Positions 14,965 through 22,800 of a DNA stretch of 24,921 nucleotides are shown here, in pieces. The stretch lies in the IMG/VR virus record IMGVR_UViG_3300046536_000069, positions 1 through 24,921 of that record. The stretch is one strand, 5' to 3'. The number at the start of each line of letters is the position of its first letter. Positions within the stretch are counted from its first letter, which is position 1. The stretch comes from a virus. The position numbers and the translations under genes were made by a program. The notes under the pieces are model-generated. The model searched no databases. It was not told where the DNA came from and worked only from the letters and a program-made list of their open reading frames with translations.

Positions 14965-15033
14965 GTTTGCGTTCTCCTTGGTTGATAGGGTCGCGCGCTG
15001 CCTATACGCGCATTTTGCAACCGTGGCTCGTGA

Positions 15034-16905
15034 CTATCGGTTGACGTTCACGATCACGTTGGCGAAATGCACGGCGCCCGCCAGTTTGATGCCCGCCTGG
15101 ATCGTCGGCGCGATGCGTTGTTCGCGGATTGCCTGGGGTTGTGATTCCACCAACGGCGCCCACACGTAGAAGCCCTTGGGCAGCATCTGTCCATAGGCGA
15201 TCTGACCGAACCCCGGCGCGTTCCACTGCCCGGGCGCGATCATACCGTTCACCACGCCCTGTTGGATGCTGTTTTCGACTGTAGCTACAAGGATATGGAC
15301 GCCCTGGTTGGTCTGCGGGATTTTGGACGGCGCGGTATACAACACGTTGAATAGATCGGTCTGGATGCGGTTGGCCAGCCAGTCACTGTTATGGCGTTCG
15401 TCAAAGAACATGCCCGACGCCATGACGCCCTGTTGGATGATCGCCACGTCGTTGGAATAGTAAACGAACACGTTGGCGCGTTTGAGGTTGAGCGAGGCCG
15501 CCTGATTCTCGGTCAGGATTTCCCCCGATACCCCCGGCTCCTGCTTGAACTTCAGCGTGATGACGGTATCGGACGCCTCAAAGTCCACGGTAAATGCCCG
15601 ACCATACATGCTGGCCGAGGCATACTTGCTGTTGCTGCTGAACTGCCCGAACGTGCGGGTATAGCCCAGCGCCTTCATCTGGCTGAAGATGTCGGAATTC
15701 ACCGTGGGATCGAGACCGCCCGTGTCCTGCGAGGTGTAGCCGAAGATCGACACCGGGTCGCAGCCCTCAATGAACTCGGCCACGTTGACATAGTCGGTCA
15801 CCGTGATGTCGTTCACCAGGGCGAATTGCAGGCCATACCATTGCGGGTGCGCGCGCAGTGCGATGGCTGCCTGCAATGCGGTTTCCGCCGCGATGCCGTC
15901 GACCGGGATGGAAGCACCGGCCGCCTGGGTCAGCTTCATCGGCGTCGACACGTCTTGGCCCAGCCCGGACGAACTGGCGTAGGTGATCGTGCTGGCGGGA
16001 CCGGACGAAATCGACTGAATGTGGAACCGGGTGCCATCCCACCAACACGTCCCAGCGGTCAGCGCGTTGTTGATCACGGTCGCGGCGCCGTTCAGGTTGG
16101 TGACGCTGGTGAAGTCCATGCCCGTGGTGCCGTTGGCGGGCGCCAGCGCGCCCGTGGCGGCGGTCAGTTGCAGGATGGCCGACACATCGCTGCCGCTGGC
16201 TGGGACGCTGGCGAACGTGATGGTGGACACTGTGCCGGTGGTGGCGCTGCGAATGACGAATGCGCCAAGCTGGTTGTTCCACGACGCGGTGCCATAGCTG
16301 GCCATCGCGGTCGAGATCAGGGCGCCTGCGCTGGCCAGATGGGTCGGCGTGTCGCTGCCGGTCATGGTGGAGAAATTGACCCCCGCCACATGCCGCAGCA
16401 CACCGTCGATGGTGATATCGAACGCGCCGTTGACGATGCCCTGCAACTGGGTCACCAACGCGTCCTGCGCGACCGGCAGGAAGGTGCCGCCCGTGAGGTG
16501 TCCCGAGGTGGCCTGTAACTGATGCACGATGCCGTCGATTGTAATCTGCATGGTGCCGTTGGTGACCAGCTTTAGCTGGTTGAGCAGGGTGACCTGTTGC
16601 GACGTGGTCATGATGCCGCCATGCAGGACGGCGTTGGTTCCGGTCTGCGCGAACCGCCCGATATAGAGGATGGCGGGACGCGGCGACTGCGAGAAAAACA
16701 GATCGGCGGCGATAAATTCCGGCGCGGTTGAGCCGAAATCCGCAGCGACGCCGTCCAGCGTGGCGTATTGCCGGATGCGCTCATTCACATCGATCGCGGT
16801 GGACGGACCGGCAATGCAGAGCGCACCGAAATTGCGCAGCGGCACCGCCAGCGGACTCATGTTGATTTGCACATTGACGACGTCCGATACGCTCAGACCG
16901 GGCAT
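15034..16905 (-). CDS. Contractile tail sheath protein (DUF3383 family)
   Basis: A 623-aa sheath protein. It opens with VSDVVNVQINMSPLAVPLRN and FGALCIAGPS, typical of DUF3383. The N- and C-terminal parts form the sheath core, and the C-terminus (LAGAVHFANVIVNVNR) is the strand that links neighbouring subunits in contractile sheaths. The middle carries internal duplications: GTMQITIDGI near 117 and GAFDITIDGV near 160, and two units of about 65-75 residues (about 190-262 and 270-337) with TGTVSTITFAS and SGPASTITYAS. These domains would face outward. A strong AAGGAG site precedes the ATG. This is the marker gene for a myovirus-type tail. Confidence 0.93.
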   Translation of the reverse strand: MPGLSVSDVVNVQINMSPLAVPLRNFGALCIAGPSTAIDVNERIRQYATLDGVAADFGSTAPEFIAADLFFSQSPRPAILYIGRFAQTGTNAVLHGGIMTTSQQVTLLNQLKLVTNGTMQITIDGIVHQLQATSGHLTGGTFLPVAQDALVTQLQGIVNGAFDITIDGVLRHVAGVNFSTMTGSDTPTHLASAGALISTAMASYGTASWNNQLGAFVIRSATTGTVSTITFASVPASGSDVSAILQLTAATGALAPANGTTGMDFTSVTNLNGAATVINNALTAGTCWWDGTRFHIQSISSGPASTITYASSSGLGQDVSTPMKLTQAAGASIPVDGIAAETALQAAIALRAHPQWYGLQFALVNDITVTDYVNVAEFIEGCDPVSIFGYTSQDTGGLDPTVNSDIFSQMKALGYTRTFGQFSSNSKYASASMYGRAFTVDFEASDTVITLKFKQEPGVSGEILTENQAASLNLKRANVFVYYSNDVAIIQQGVMASGMFFDERHNSDWLANRIQTDLFNVLYTAPSKIPQTNQGVHILVATVENSIQQGVVNGMIAPGQWNAPGFGQIAYGQMLPKGFYVWAPLVESQPQAIREQRIAPTIQAGIKLAGAVHFANVIVNVNR

Positions 16906-16946
16906 GGCTGCGCTCCTTCAGTTCAGCGATGTGAAAGGGGTAGGCT

Positions 16947-17585
16947 TTAGGGGCGGGTGGCCGTGGTTTCCCGCACGCTGACCGAGGTGTCGGTCACGCT
17001 GCCGTCGGCGTTGGGCCGGTGGATCACCACGTCGGCGCCGTCCAGATTAAGCACCGGATAGACGCGGGTCAGTTGGCCGCGCATTTCCAGCTTGATGTCG
17101 ATGCGGTCGATCCATTGCTGGTTGATCAATTCGGGCGCGCGCGCCAAATCGGCTACCTCGCGCATATTCAGCCCCAGCACGTGCAGCGGTTCCCAATTCT
17201 GTTGCACGTAGAAGGCGTCGCGGAACGTCCCCGCCACGTCCTCTGCCTCGGGACCGTAGAACGTCACCACGGCGGTTATCGTGACATGGCGGGTCATCCG
17301 GTCCACCCCCGGCCCAGGGGCGCCCACAAGCTGCGCTAGGCCGTCGTGGGTGATGACGGGGTAATCGTCCGCCTCCATGTGCGTGGTGCCCACAGAGGCC
17401 CACGTAACGCCCGCGTCGGGCTGTGTCGGCGGCATCGGCTGCCAGCGCGGCCGCACCAGATTGCCGGGCAGCCCCGTGAGCGCCCGCACGGTCGCCTGTA
17501 GGGCCGCCGTGATCTGCTCCCCGGTCGGCGGCCCGGGCGGGATTTCGATGATGTAGCCGCCGGTCGCCGAGGTGTTGCCGCTCAT
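16947..17585 (-). CDS. Neck terminator protein (gp12-like, LIC_12616 type)
   Basis: A 212-aa protein matching the phage neck terminator gp12-like pattern: PTGEQITAALQATVRALTG, VTWASVGTT, DYPVITHDG, VTFYGPEAEDVAGTFRDAFY and LARAPELINQQWIDRIDIKL. Proteins of this type end the tail tube and sheath and join the tail to the head. The ATG at 17585 overlaps the stop of the small membrane protein gene (ATGA); a start 17 codons upstream is possible but would run into that gene. It directly precedes the sheath gene, as expected. Confidence 0.82.
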   Translation of the reverse strand: MSGNTSATGGYIIEIPPGPPTGEQITAALQATVRALTGLPGNLVRPRWQPMPPTQPDAGVTWASVGTTHMEADDYPVITHDGLAQLVGAPGPGVDRMTRHVTITAVVTFYGPEAEDVAGTFRDAFYVQQNWEPLHVLGLNMREVADLARAPELINQQWIDRIDIKLEMRGQLTRVYPVLNLDGADVVIHRPNADGSVTDTSVSVRETTATRP

Positions 17586-17767
17586 GGCAACAGCCACCTG
17601 TTGCGCGCCAGCCCGAGCAGGATGATCACGAGGCACGCCAGCACGATGACCAGCTTCAGAATCGGGTCGATCGCCAGCACCGGACTACGCGCCACGAAAA
17701 TCACCAGATCGACCAGCCAGCACGCCAGCCACGCAATCACGCCATAGACGATGGCGCGCTCCTGCAT
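17582..17767 (-). CDS. Two-helix small membrane protein (61 aa)
   Basis: A 61-aa protein with two transmembrane helices, at about 7-26 (VYGVIAWLACWLVDLVIFVA) and 37-54 (ILKLVIVLACLVIILLGL), joined by a short turn (RSPVLAIDP) and ending in a basic RNRWLLP. Its size and layout would suit a class II holin-like or pinholin-like protein, but sequence alone does not show this and no lysis gene is beside it. It is linked by overlapping codons to both neighbours (TGATG before, ATGA after), so it is made together with the neck proteins. Confidence 0.72.
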   Translation of the reverse strand: MQERAIVYGVIAWLACWLVDLVIFVARSPVLAIDPILKLVIVLACLVIILLGLARNRWLLP

Positions 17768-18003
17768 CAGCCGCGTCCCGCGCCCGCGCGCAGCCAGAAC
17801 ACCAGTTCTTGCAGCTTGGGCAACGCCATCATGCGGTGATGCGACGGCATTGCCAGTTGATCGATCACCCGCTTGGCGTGGTCCTCAAGCTGGGTGATCA
17901 GGTCATTCGGGTCGACCTGGGTCCGCCCCGCCGCTTCCGCCTGCTCAGCAACCGTCGTGGCGGTTTCGGCGTTGATCGCGCTGAAGTCCACTTTGCTACT
18001 CAT
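17767..18003 (-). CDS. Small helical protein, possible Acb2/Tad1-like
   Basis: A 78-aa soluble protein, mostly helical. The C-terminal half (about 35-78) reads LITQLEDHAKRVIDQLAMPS, then HHRMMALPKLQELVFWLRAG. The closing pattern, R..AL.KL.E...W..A, resembles the C-terminal helix of the Acb2/Tad1 hairpin family (phage proteins that bind cyclic nucleotides and block CBASS or Thoeris defence), where ...SLALTKLEEA.MWANA.IAR is common. Acb2 genes are known to lie among structural genes. The match is short and from memory, and the aromatic residue expected in the N-terminal helix is not obvious. A small virion or assembly protein is the alternative. It overlaps both neighbours by 1-4 bases. Confidence 0.6.
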   Translation of the reverse strand: MSSKVDFSAINAETATTVAEQAEAAGRTQVDPNDLITQLEDHAKRVIDQLAMPSHHRMMALPKLQELVFWLRAGAGRG

Positions 18004-18389
18004 GGCGGCCCCGCTGGGGGTGAGATGGTTTTGGCTTCCATGGTGCCCTCGTAGTGTCCCGCGTTGTTGGCGAAATTGCCGAACCGGGCGACGCCCGTCA
18101 CCACGAACTCGATACCGCGCCAGATCACCGTATCCGCCTTGTTGGCGTCGGTCGCGGTGGCCAGTGGGAACGTGGTGATGATGTCATAGGTGGAACCGCT
18201 GCGCGCCATATCGGGCGTCATCATCAGGCTGTCGCCAGCGGATGACTGCACCGAGGCGACGATCGGAATGGCCGCCTCGGCATAGGTCACGATGCCGTCG
18301 GGGCCGACGAGTTCCATGTTGCGCAGCACCGTGACCGGGTCCACGAAATCGGCATCGAACAGCAACTCAGTGACCGAGATGTTGGCCAT
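18000..18389 (-). CDS. Head-tail adaptor-like protein
   Basis: A 129-aa beta-rich protein: VTELLFDADFVDPVTVLR, then AAIPIVASVQSSAGDSLMM, a central STYDIITTFPL and a C-terminal DTVIWRGIEFVVTGVARFGN. The last phrase, with a Trp-Gly-x-x-Phe-x-Val core followed by FGNF and GHYEG, is typical of the small beta-barrel head closure or adaptor proteins in phage necks. A GAGGTGA ribosome site precedes the ATG. It lies between tail completion and neck terminator genes, which supports the neck role. The precise family is not certain. Confidence 0.65.
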   Translation of the reverse strand: MANISVTELLFDADFVDPVTVLRNMELVGPDGIVTYAEAAIPIVASVQSSAGDSLMMTPDMARSGSTYDIITTFPLATATDANKADTVIWRGIEFVVTGVARFGNFANNAGHYEGTMEAKTISPPAGPP

Positions 18390-18392
18390 ATG

Positions 18393-19031
18393 TCACCTCG
18401 TGGCGCGGGTGATGATCTGTCCGTAGTCGCGCTGGTAACCCCAGAACGTGAACCGCGTCGCATTGCGCGCGGGGCGGACCACGTAGGTGATCGCGTTGCG
18501 CATTTTGAGCGTGTCCAACAGCGGCATGATGTTCATGTCGCCAAACTTGTTCAGTTGCTGCGCCCACACGGTCAGCGGGGTGCCCTGTTGCTGCAATTTG
18601 ACCAGCTTGCGACGGCCCGCCTGGGTGCGCCGTAACCGCGCCCTGATGGTCGCGGGTCGCAGTGGCACGAAGGGCGGGTTGGGTTCGGTGATCGCCCTCA
18701 CGACGCTGTTGCGGGCCAGCATACCCACGGTGTTGAGCGTGCGGGATACCGCGCCGTTGTCGCCGTCCATCACCGCCTTGGCGCCACGTTCCATTTCAGC
18801 CACGATCGACTCGCGCGCATTGCGCACCCCCGGCCGCATGAACGGCCGTGCCGGGATGTTGCGGGCGGGACTGCCAAATTCGTGGATATAGGCCAGCGAC
18901 GCATTGGTGATCTGTTCACCGGCCCGCGCGGTGCGCTCCATCGGTATCCCGACCAGCACTTCCTGCCCGGTCAGCGCCTCAATCCGCGCCATGATCTTGT
19001 CGACGTTGTCGACGGTGCGCTTCACGTCCAT
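18393..19031 (-). CDS. Tail completion protein (HK97 gp10-like / virion morphogenesis)
   Basis: A 212-aa protein with the hallmark of gp10-like tail completion and Mu gpG-type morphogenesis proteins: NASLAYIHEFGSPARNIPAR followed by PFMRPGV, at about 43-69. The N-terminus has a helix and EVLVGIP. A long basic helical region follows (RPATIRARLRRTQAGRRK), then a C-terminal piece with TYVVRP. Members join or stabilise the head-tail interface. It starts at 19031, three bases after the second Cys-rich gene. Confidence 0.82.
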   Translation of the reverse strand: MDVKRTVDNVDKIMARIEALTGQEVLVGIPMERTARAGEQITNASLAYIHEFGSPARNIPARPFMRPGVRNARESIVAEMERGAKAVMDGDNGAVSRTLNTVGMLARNSVVRAITEPNPPFVPLRPATIRARLRRTQAGRRKLVKLQQQGTPLTVWAQQLNKFGDMNIMPLLDTLKMRNAITYVVRPARNATRFTFWGYQRDYGQIITRATR

Positions 19032-19034
19032 CGG

Positions 19035-19277
19035 CTACAGCTTCCGATAGGTCGGCGGCTCAGCCCCGGTCCATTCGACTTCCCAGCTTTGCCCACAGAC
19101 GCCGCAATCGGAATGCGCGATGTAGGTGTTGGGGTCCTTGTTGGTGGCGTTGCCGTTACCGTCGTAAATGATCACCCATTCCTGCGCCGGTTCGACTGGC
19201 GCCACCACCCGGATAATCCGACAGCGTGACGGATTATCTGGGCAGTCCGGATTGCGCAGTGCCGCGACGCCACTCAT
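19035..19277 (-). CDS. Cys-rich mini-protein, copy 2 (80 aa)
   Basis: An 80-aa protein with four paired Cys: C-x6-C (CPDNPSRC, at about 12-19) and C-x2-C (CGVC, at about 58-61). This suggests one four-Cys zinc ribbon. It shares the frame NPDCP...YDGxGxxTNxDPNT...CxVCxQSWE with the gene just upstream, so the two are tandem paralogues. A longer reading in this frame runs back through that gene, but the ATG at 19277 overlaps its stop (ATGA), so the short form is preferred. I do not recognise the family. It may be a small neck, capsid or assembly protein. Confidence 0.72.
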   Translation of the reverse strand: MSGVAALRNPDCPDNPSRCRIIRVVAPVEPAQEWVIIYDGNGNATNKDPNTYIAHSDCGVCGQSWEVEWTGAEPPTYRKL

Positions 19278-19543
19278 AATTTCTTCAGCACCTGTTGCTG
19301 ACCGGCAACCTGGGCAATTTCCCAACTCTGCGTGCACACCGAGCAGGTATAGGTCGAGACGTGGGTGTTGGGATCGCTGTTGGTCATCATGCCGGTGCCG
19401 TCGTAGATCGGCTCCCAGGCGATGATGGGTTGTTGCACCGAGGCCGTGCGGCTGACGCGGCACTGCGAATAGTCCGGTTGATTGGGGCAGTCCGGGTTGG
19501 CATTCGGTGCCGGGGGCGGATTGCCCATTCCTGGGTCGCTCAT
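19274..19543 (-). CDS. Cys-rich mini-protein, copy 1 (89 aa)
   Basis: An 89-aa protein, paralogue of the next gene: C-x8-C (CPNQPDYSQC) and C-x2-C (CSVC), with YDGTGMMTNSDPNT between and QSWE after. It has an extra Pro/Asn-rich N-terminus (about 1-18) and a different end (VLKKL; the other copy ends in YRKL). The ATG at 19543 overlaps the stop of the 117-aa gene (ATGA), so I prefer it to the longer reading that begins inside that gene. The four Cys could hold a metal ion. No known function; it is encoded with the neck genes. Confidence 0.72.
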   Translation of the reverse strand: MSDPGMGNPPPAPNANPDCPNQPDYSQCRVSRTASVQQPIIAWEPIYDGTGMMTNSDPNTHVSTYTCSVCTQSWEIAQVAGQQQVLKKL

Positions 19544-19893
19544 GACATTGCCGCCATTCCATTGTCGAGGGTTTTGATATAGGGCGTCGCAGCGGTCCAG
19601 AACGCCTGCCACGCCACAGTCAGACCGGTCACCGCATCGGCATAAGCCGTGCCGTTGACGCCCGCGTTGTCCGGGTCCGCCATCACGCCGAAGTTGTTAC
19701 CAACCGACATGCCACCCATTGCGGGCGTCGCTGCCTCAAACTCGGTGCCGGGTGTGCCGGTATAGCTTTCCGACGCGGTGGCGACCGCTTCGTTCAGCCG
19801 CAGCACCGAGGTGTTGAGACCGGCGATACGGCTGACCACGCTGTTGGTCATCTGACCGAACGTGGTCTGGTTGGGGATCACGAGTGCGACCAT
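19540..19893 (-). CDS. Hypothetical protein after the giant fibre gene (117 aa)
   Basis: A 117-aa protein without Cys. It opens with VALVIPNQTTFGQMTNSV, then a helical region SRIAGLNTSVLRLNEAVATA, a Gly/Ser/Pro-rich middle with ATPAMGGMSVGNNFGVMADP, and a final helix with VAWQAFWTAATPYIKTLDNG. Its start overlaps the giant fibre's stop as TGATG, so it is probably translated in step with it. It is unrecognised. Given its place it could be an assembly factor or partner for the giant fibre, or a small head protein; both are inference. Confidence 0.65.
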   Translation of the reverse strand: MVALVIPNQTTFGQMTNSVVSRIAGLNTSVLRLNEAVATASESYTGTPGTEFEAATPAMGGMSVGNNFGVMADPDNAGVNGTAYADAVTGLTVAWQAFWTAATPYIKTLDNGMAAMS

Positions 19894-22800
19894 CAGTGAA
19901 GCGTCCTTGTTTCCAGGGTTGCCACGCGCGCCGCGAGTGCCGCATTCATCGCTGTCAGTTCTTTCACACTGTTGACCAGCGCGGCAATGATCGCCGTGGT
20001 GCCGATGCTCAGGCTCGGGTTGGCGCTGTCCATTGTGCCGCCGCCGCCGGGCAATTCAAACCCCGCCACCATGACAGCCTCTGGGATAATCCCGCGCACC
20101 TGTTGCGCCGAGAACCCCACGTCGTGGTAGTCATCGATCTTGGGTTTGGGTTTGAAATTGCGGACGCGACGGAAGCGTATCGGGTTGATCTGAAGAATTT
20201 CCGCGAGGCCCGCCAGCGACGGCATGATGTCAACCTTGGCGCGTTCGTCGGACAGGTCTTGATAGGCGCCGTGGCCACCGACCACAAACCAGTTGTTAAA
20301 GCACCAGCCGTCGTTGCGGATATACCAGTGGGCACCGGAAAACGCTGCGCTATACCAATACAGCGTGCCGTTGTTGCCGTCCCAGTCCCAGAACCAATTA
20401 GCAGCAAACGCGAATTGCCTTTGAGCACCGGCGTTCTGATAGAAACCGAAGCCGCCGTCATTCTGGGCGAACACCCCGCCATAGGCATACAGCGAATTGC
20501 GGCAGGCGATGTCACCGTTGATGCGGACGGCAAAGTTCCACTGGTTGTTCTCGACAAAATTCCAAGTTCCGGAGCCACCGTCGCGGGCCAGATAATAAGC
20601 ATAGTTGTTGGCAACGTAGAACACGCCGCTCGCGTTCATGATGGTGTTGGTGTTGGTCTCGCCGCTGCTGTGAAGATAGGTCGCGAAGGAACCACCAGCA
20701 ACCGTGAGGTTGTTACTGCGATCAAGATACATGCGGGTGTTGCTCGGCGTGCCGTTGCCGTCGCAGTCGCCCCACGAAAGCGTGCCGCCGCTCTCGCACC
20801 ACATACCGGACACATAGCCACCAGTTAAGTTGTAGCAGGCCACCGATGGATTGCTGTAGCCCTGGCTGCGAATGATGTTGGAGCCGATGATCCAACCTGA
20901 GCATGAGATGTAAGGGGCATAGAGGTTGCTGTTGACAGTGGTTGCCCCAGTGGCGCGGTTGATGAAGAATGGGCTTGCGTTGTAGCTGCCGTCGTCATTG
21001 TAGCTATAGATGGCAAAGTTTGACCCGGCATTGCCGGTGCTTTCCGGGTCGGTATTCCCCGGCGCGATTATCCAGCGGGTTTTTCCGACAGCATAACCGA
21101 CTATCTGGTTTGAGTAGCCGGAAGTGATGCCACCCTTATTCAACGCAAGCGTCGCATAGCCGCTGGCGTTGATGCTCACCGTGCCCTGTGAAATCAGGCC
21201 GCCCGGTCCGATGGTGACGTTGCCGGTGGCACGGTTGATGAAGAACGGCGTGCCAAGCTGAACCCCGGTATCGCTGAACCGCGCGATGCTGAAATCGGAC
21301 CCGGTATTGCTGCCGCCGCCGCTTTCGGGCGTCGCGTTGCCCATTGCGATCGACCAGCGTTGATACGTCGTGCCGCTATAACCGACGATAGCGTTGACGT
21401 GGCCACTGCCCGCATTGGCCAGAGTGATTTGTGAGTTGCTGCCATACACCGATAACGTGCCGCCGCCGGGATAGGCGCCCAACTGTGCATAGGCGCCGCC
21501 TGGGTCGTTGACCGAAATGGTCCCTTGGGTTTTATTAACAGCCAGATTGCCAAGCAGAGTGACATTCAGCGTCGTCCAGTCGATCGAAATCCCAGGCTGA
21601 TAAGACGCGGTGCCGATGAATTTGGTGATGGCGAACGGCGCGTGGTTCATGCCACCCAGGAAGATGCACCACTCATCAACCCCAGCGGTCTGCCCGGTGA
21701 TGGTGCGCGCGGTCGGTGGCGTCGCGCCCGCATTCAGTCTGAGATTGCCGGGTGTCATGGCGACGCTGCCGTCGATCGGCAGGTAGGCGCCAGACGGCGC
21801 GCCGTGGGCCTGGAAGTATTGCAGGGTAACAGCTTCCATCGCCGCAGTCGGATCGCGGCCGAGCAACGCCGTCGTGCCACTGGCCAAGGTGAGGCCGCTG
21901 GAACTGAAGTAGGCTTGTTGCTGTCCGTTGTTGAGGAACATACAGGTGCCGCCGAACACCACGTTCAGCGTGCCGCCAGTGATCGAGAACCCGTAGCCGC
22001 CGTCCCACAGCGTGATGTGGTTCGACGTATTGGCAGGGTCGTTGTTGGGCGCGATGCGGTTGCCGAAGTGCAGCGGGCCGACGATGTTATTGAAATACAC
22101 CTGTCCGTTTGGAGTTCCCAAATAAACGCTGGTCGACGCGGCCCCCGCCCGGCCCACAGTCAACCATGCGTTCGCTGTTGCCTCATCGTCGCTCATCACG
22201 CGGAAATACAGTGAGCCGCCGCCCGCGATAGCGTCCCATTTTCGGGTATCTACCGCTGCACTGGTTTCATTCCATTCGTAGGAGGCATTAAAGGCCGCGA
22301 CAACACGGATGGCGCTGCTATTACCGCCGCCAGACTGAGTGCCGGTGATCTGGGAAACGGTTGCGCCAGCGTCACTCAGCATAAGCCATTGTCTCGGCGG
22401 TGTCGTGGTGTCAGTCAGAGCGGGCATTCCACTAAACATCAATGCGCCGCCGGAATTATGAATACCGACCCATTTGGTGCCGGAACTGTCACAGATGCCT
22501 ATGCCGTTGTTAATCGGCCCGGTGATGGCCAACTGCTGACCGAAATTGAAGGCGCCCCACCCAGGGGTGTAGGCATTGATCGTCACCGCACCGCCAAGGC
22601 TCGACGTGCCGCCAACAGCCAGCCAACCCTGCAAACTCATCGGCAGATTTGAGATAACGTAATTGCTGCCCCAGATGCGGAACAGCAAGTTGCTGCCAGC
22701 GTAGAAATCGTGTTTGTCGTTAGCTACATCGGTGTTGTAGTTCAGGGTGTTGCCGGTGACGCAGAACCCGTAACCGCCACTCGTGGCCCCCCAGAGCGTG

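Noticed and set aside
15391-16518. Plus-strand open frame of 375 codons
   Set aside because: It is antisense to the DUF3383 sheath. Its Arg/Gly/His-rich composition is typical of a shadow frame in GC-rich DNA.
19544-19612. Longer start for the first Cys-rich mini-protein
   Set aside because: The extra codons overlap the 117-aa gene. The ATGA junction at 19543 fits the operon style.
19884-20828. Plus-strand open frame of 314 codons
   Set aside because: It lies antisense to the S74 end of the giant fibre, whose SDERAK motif and terminal helix are clear. It has no family features or coupling.
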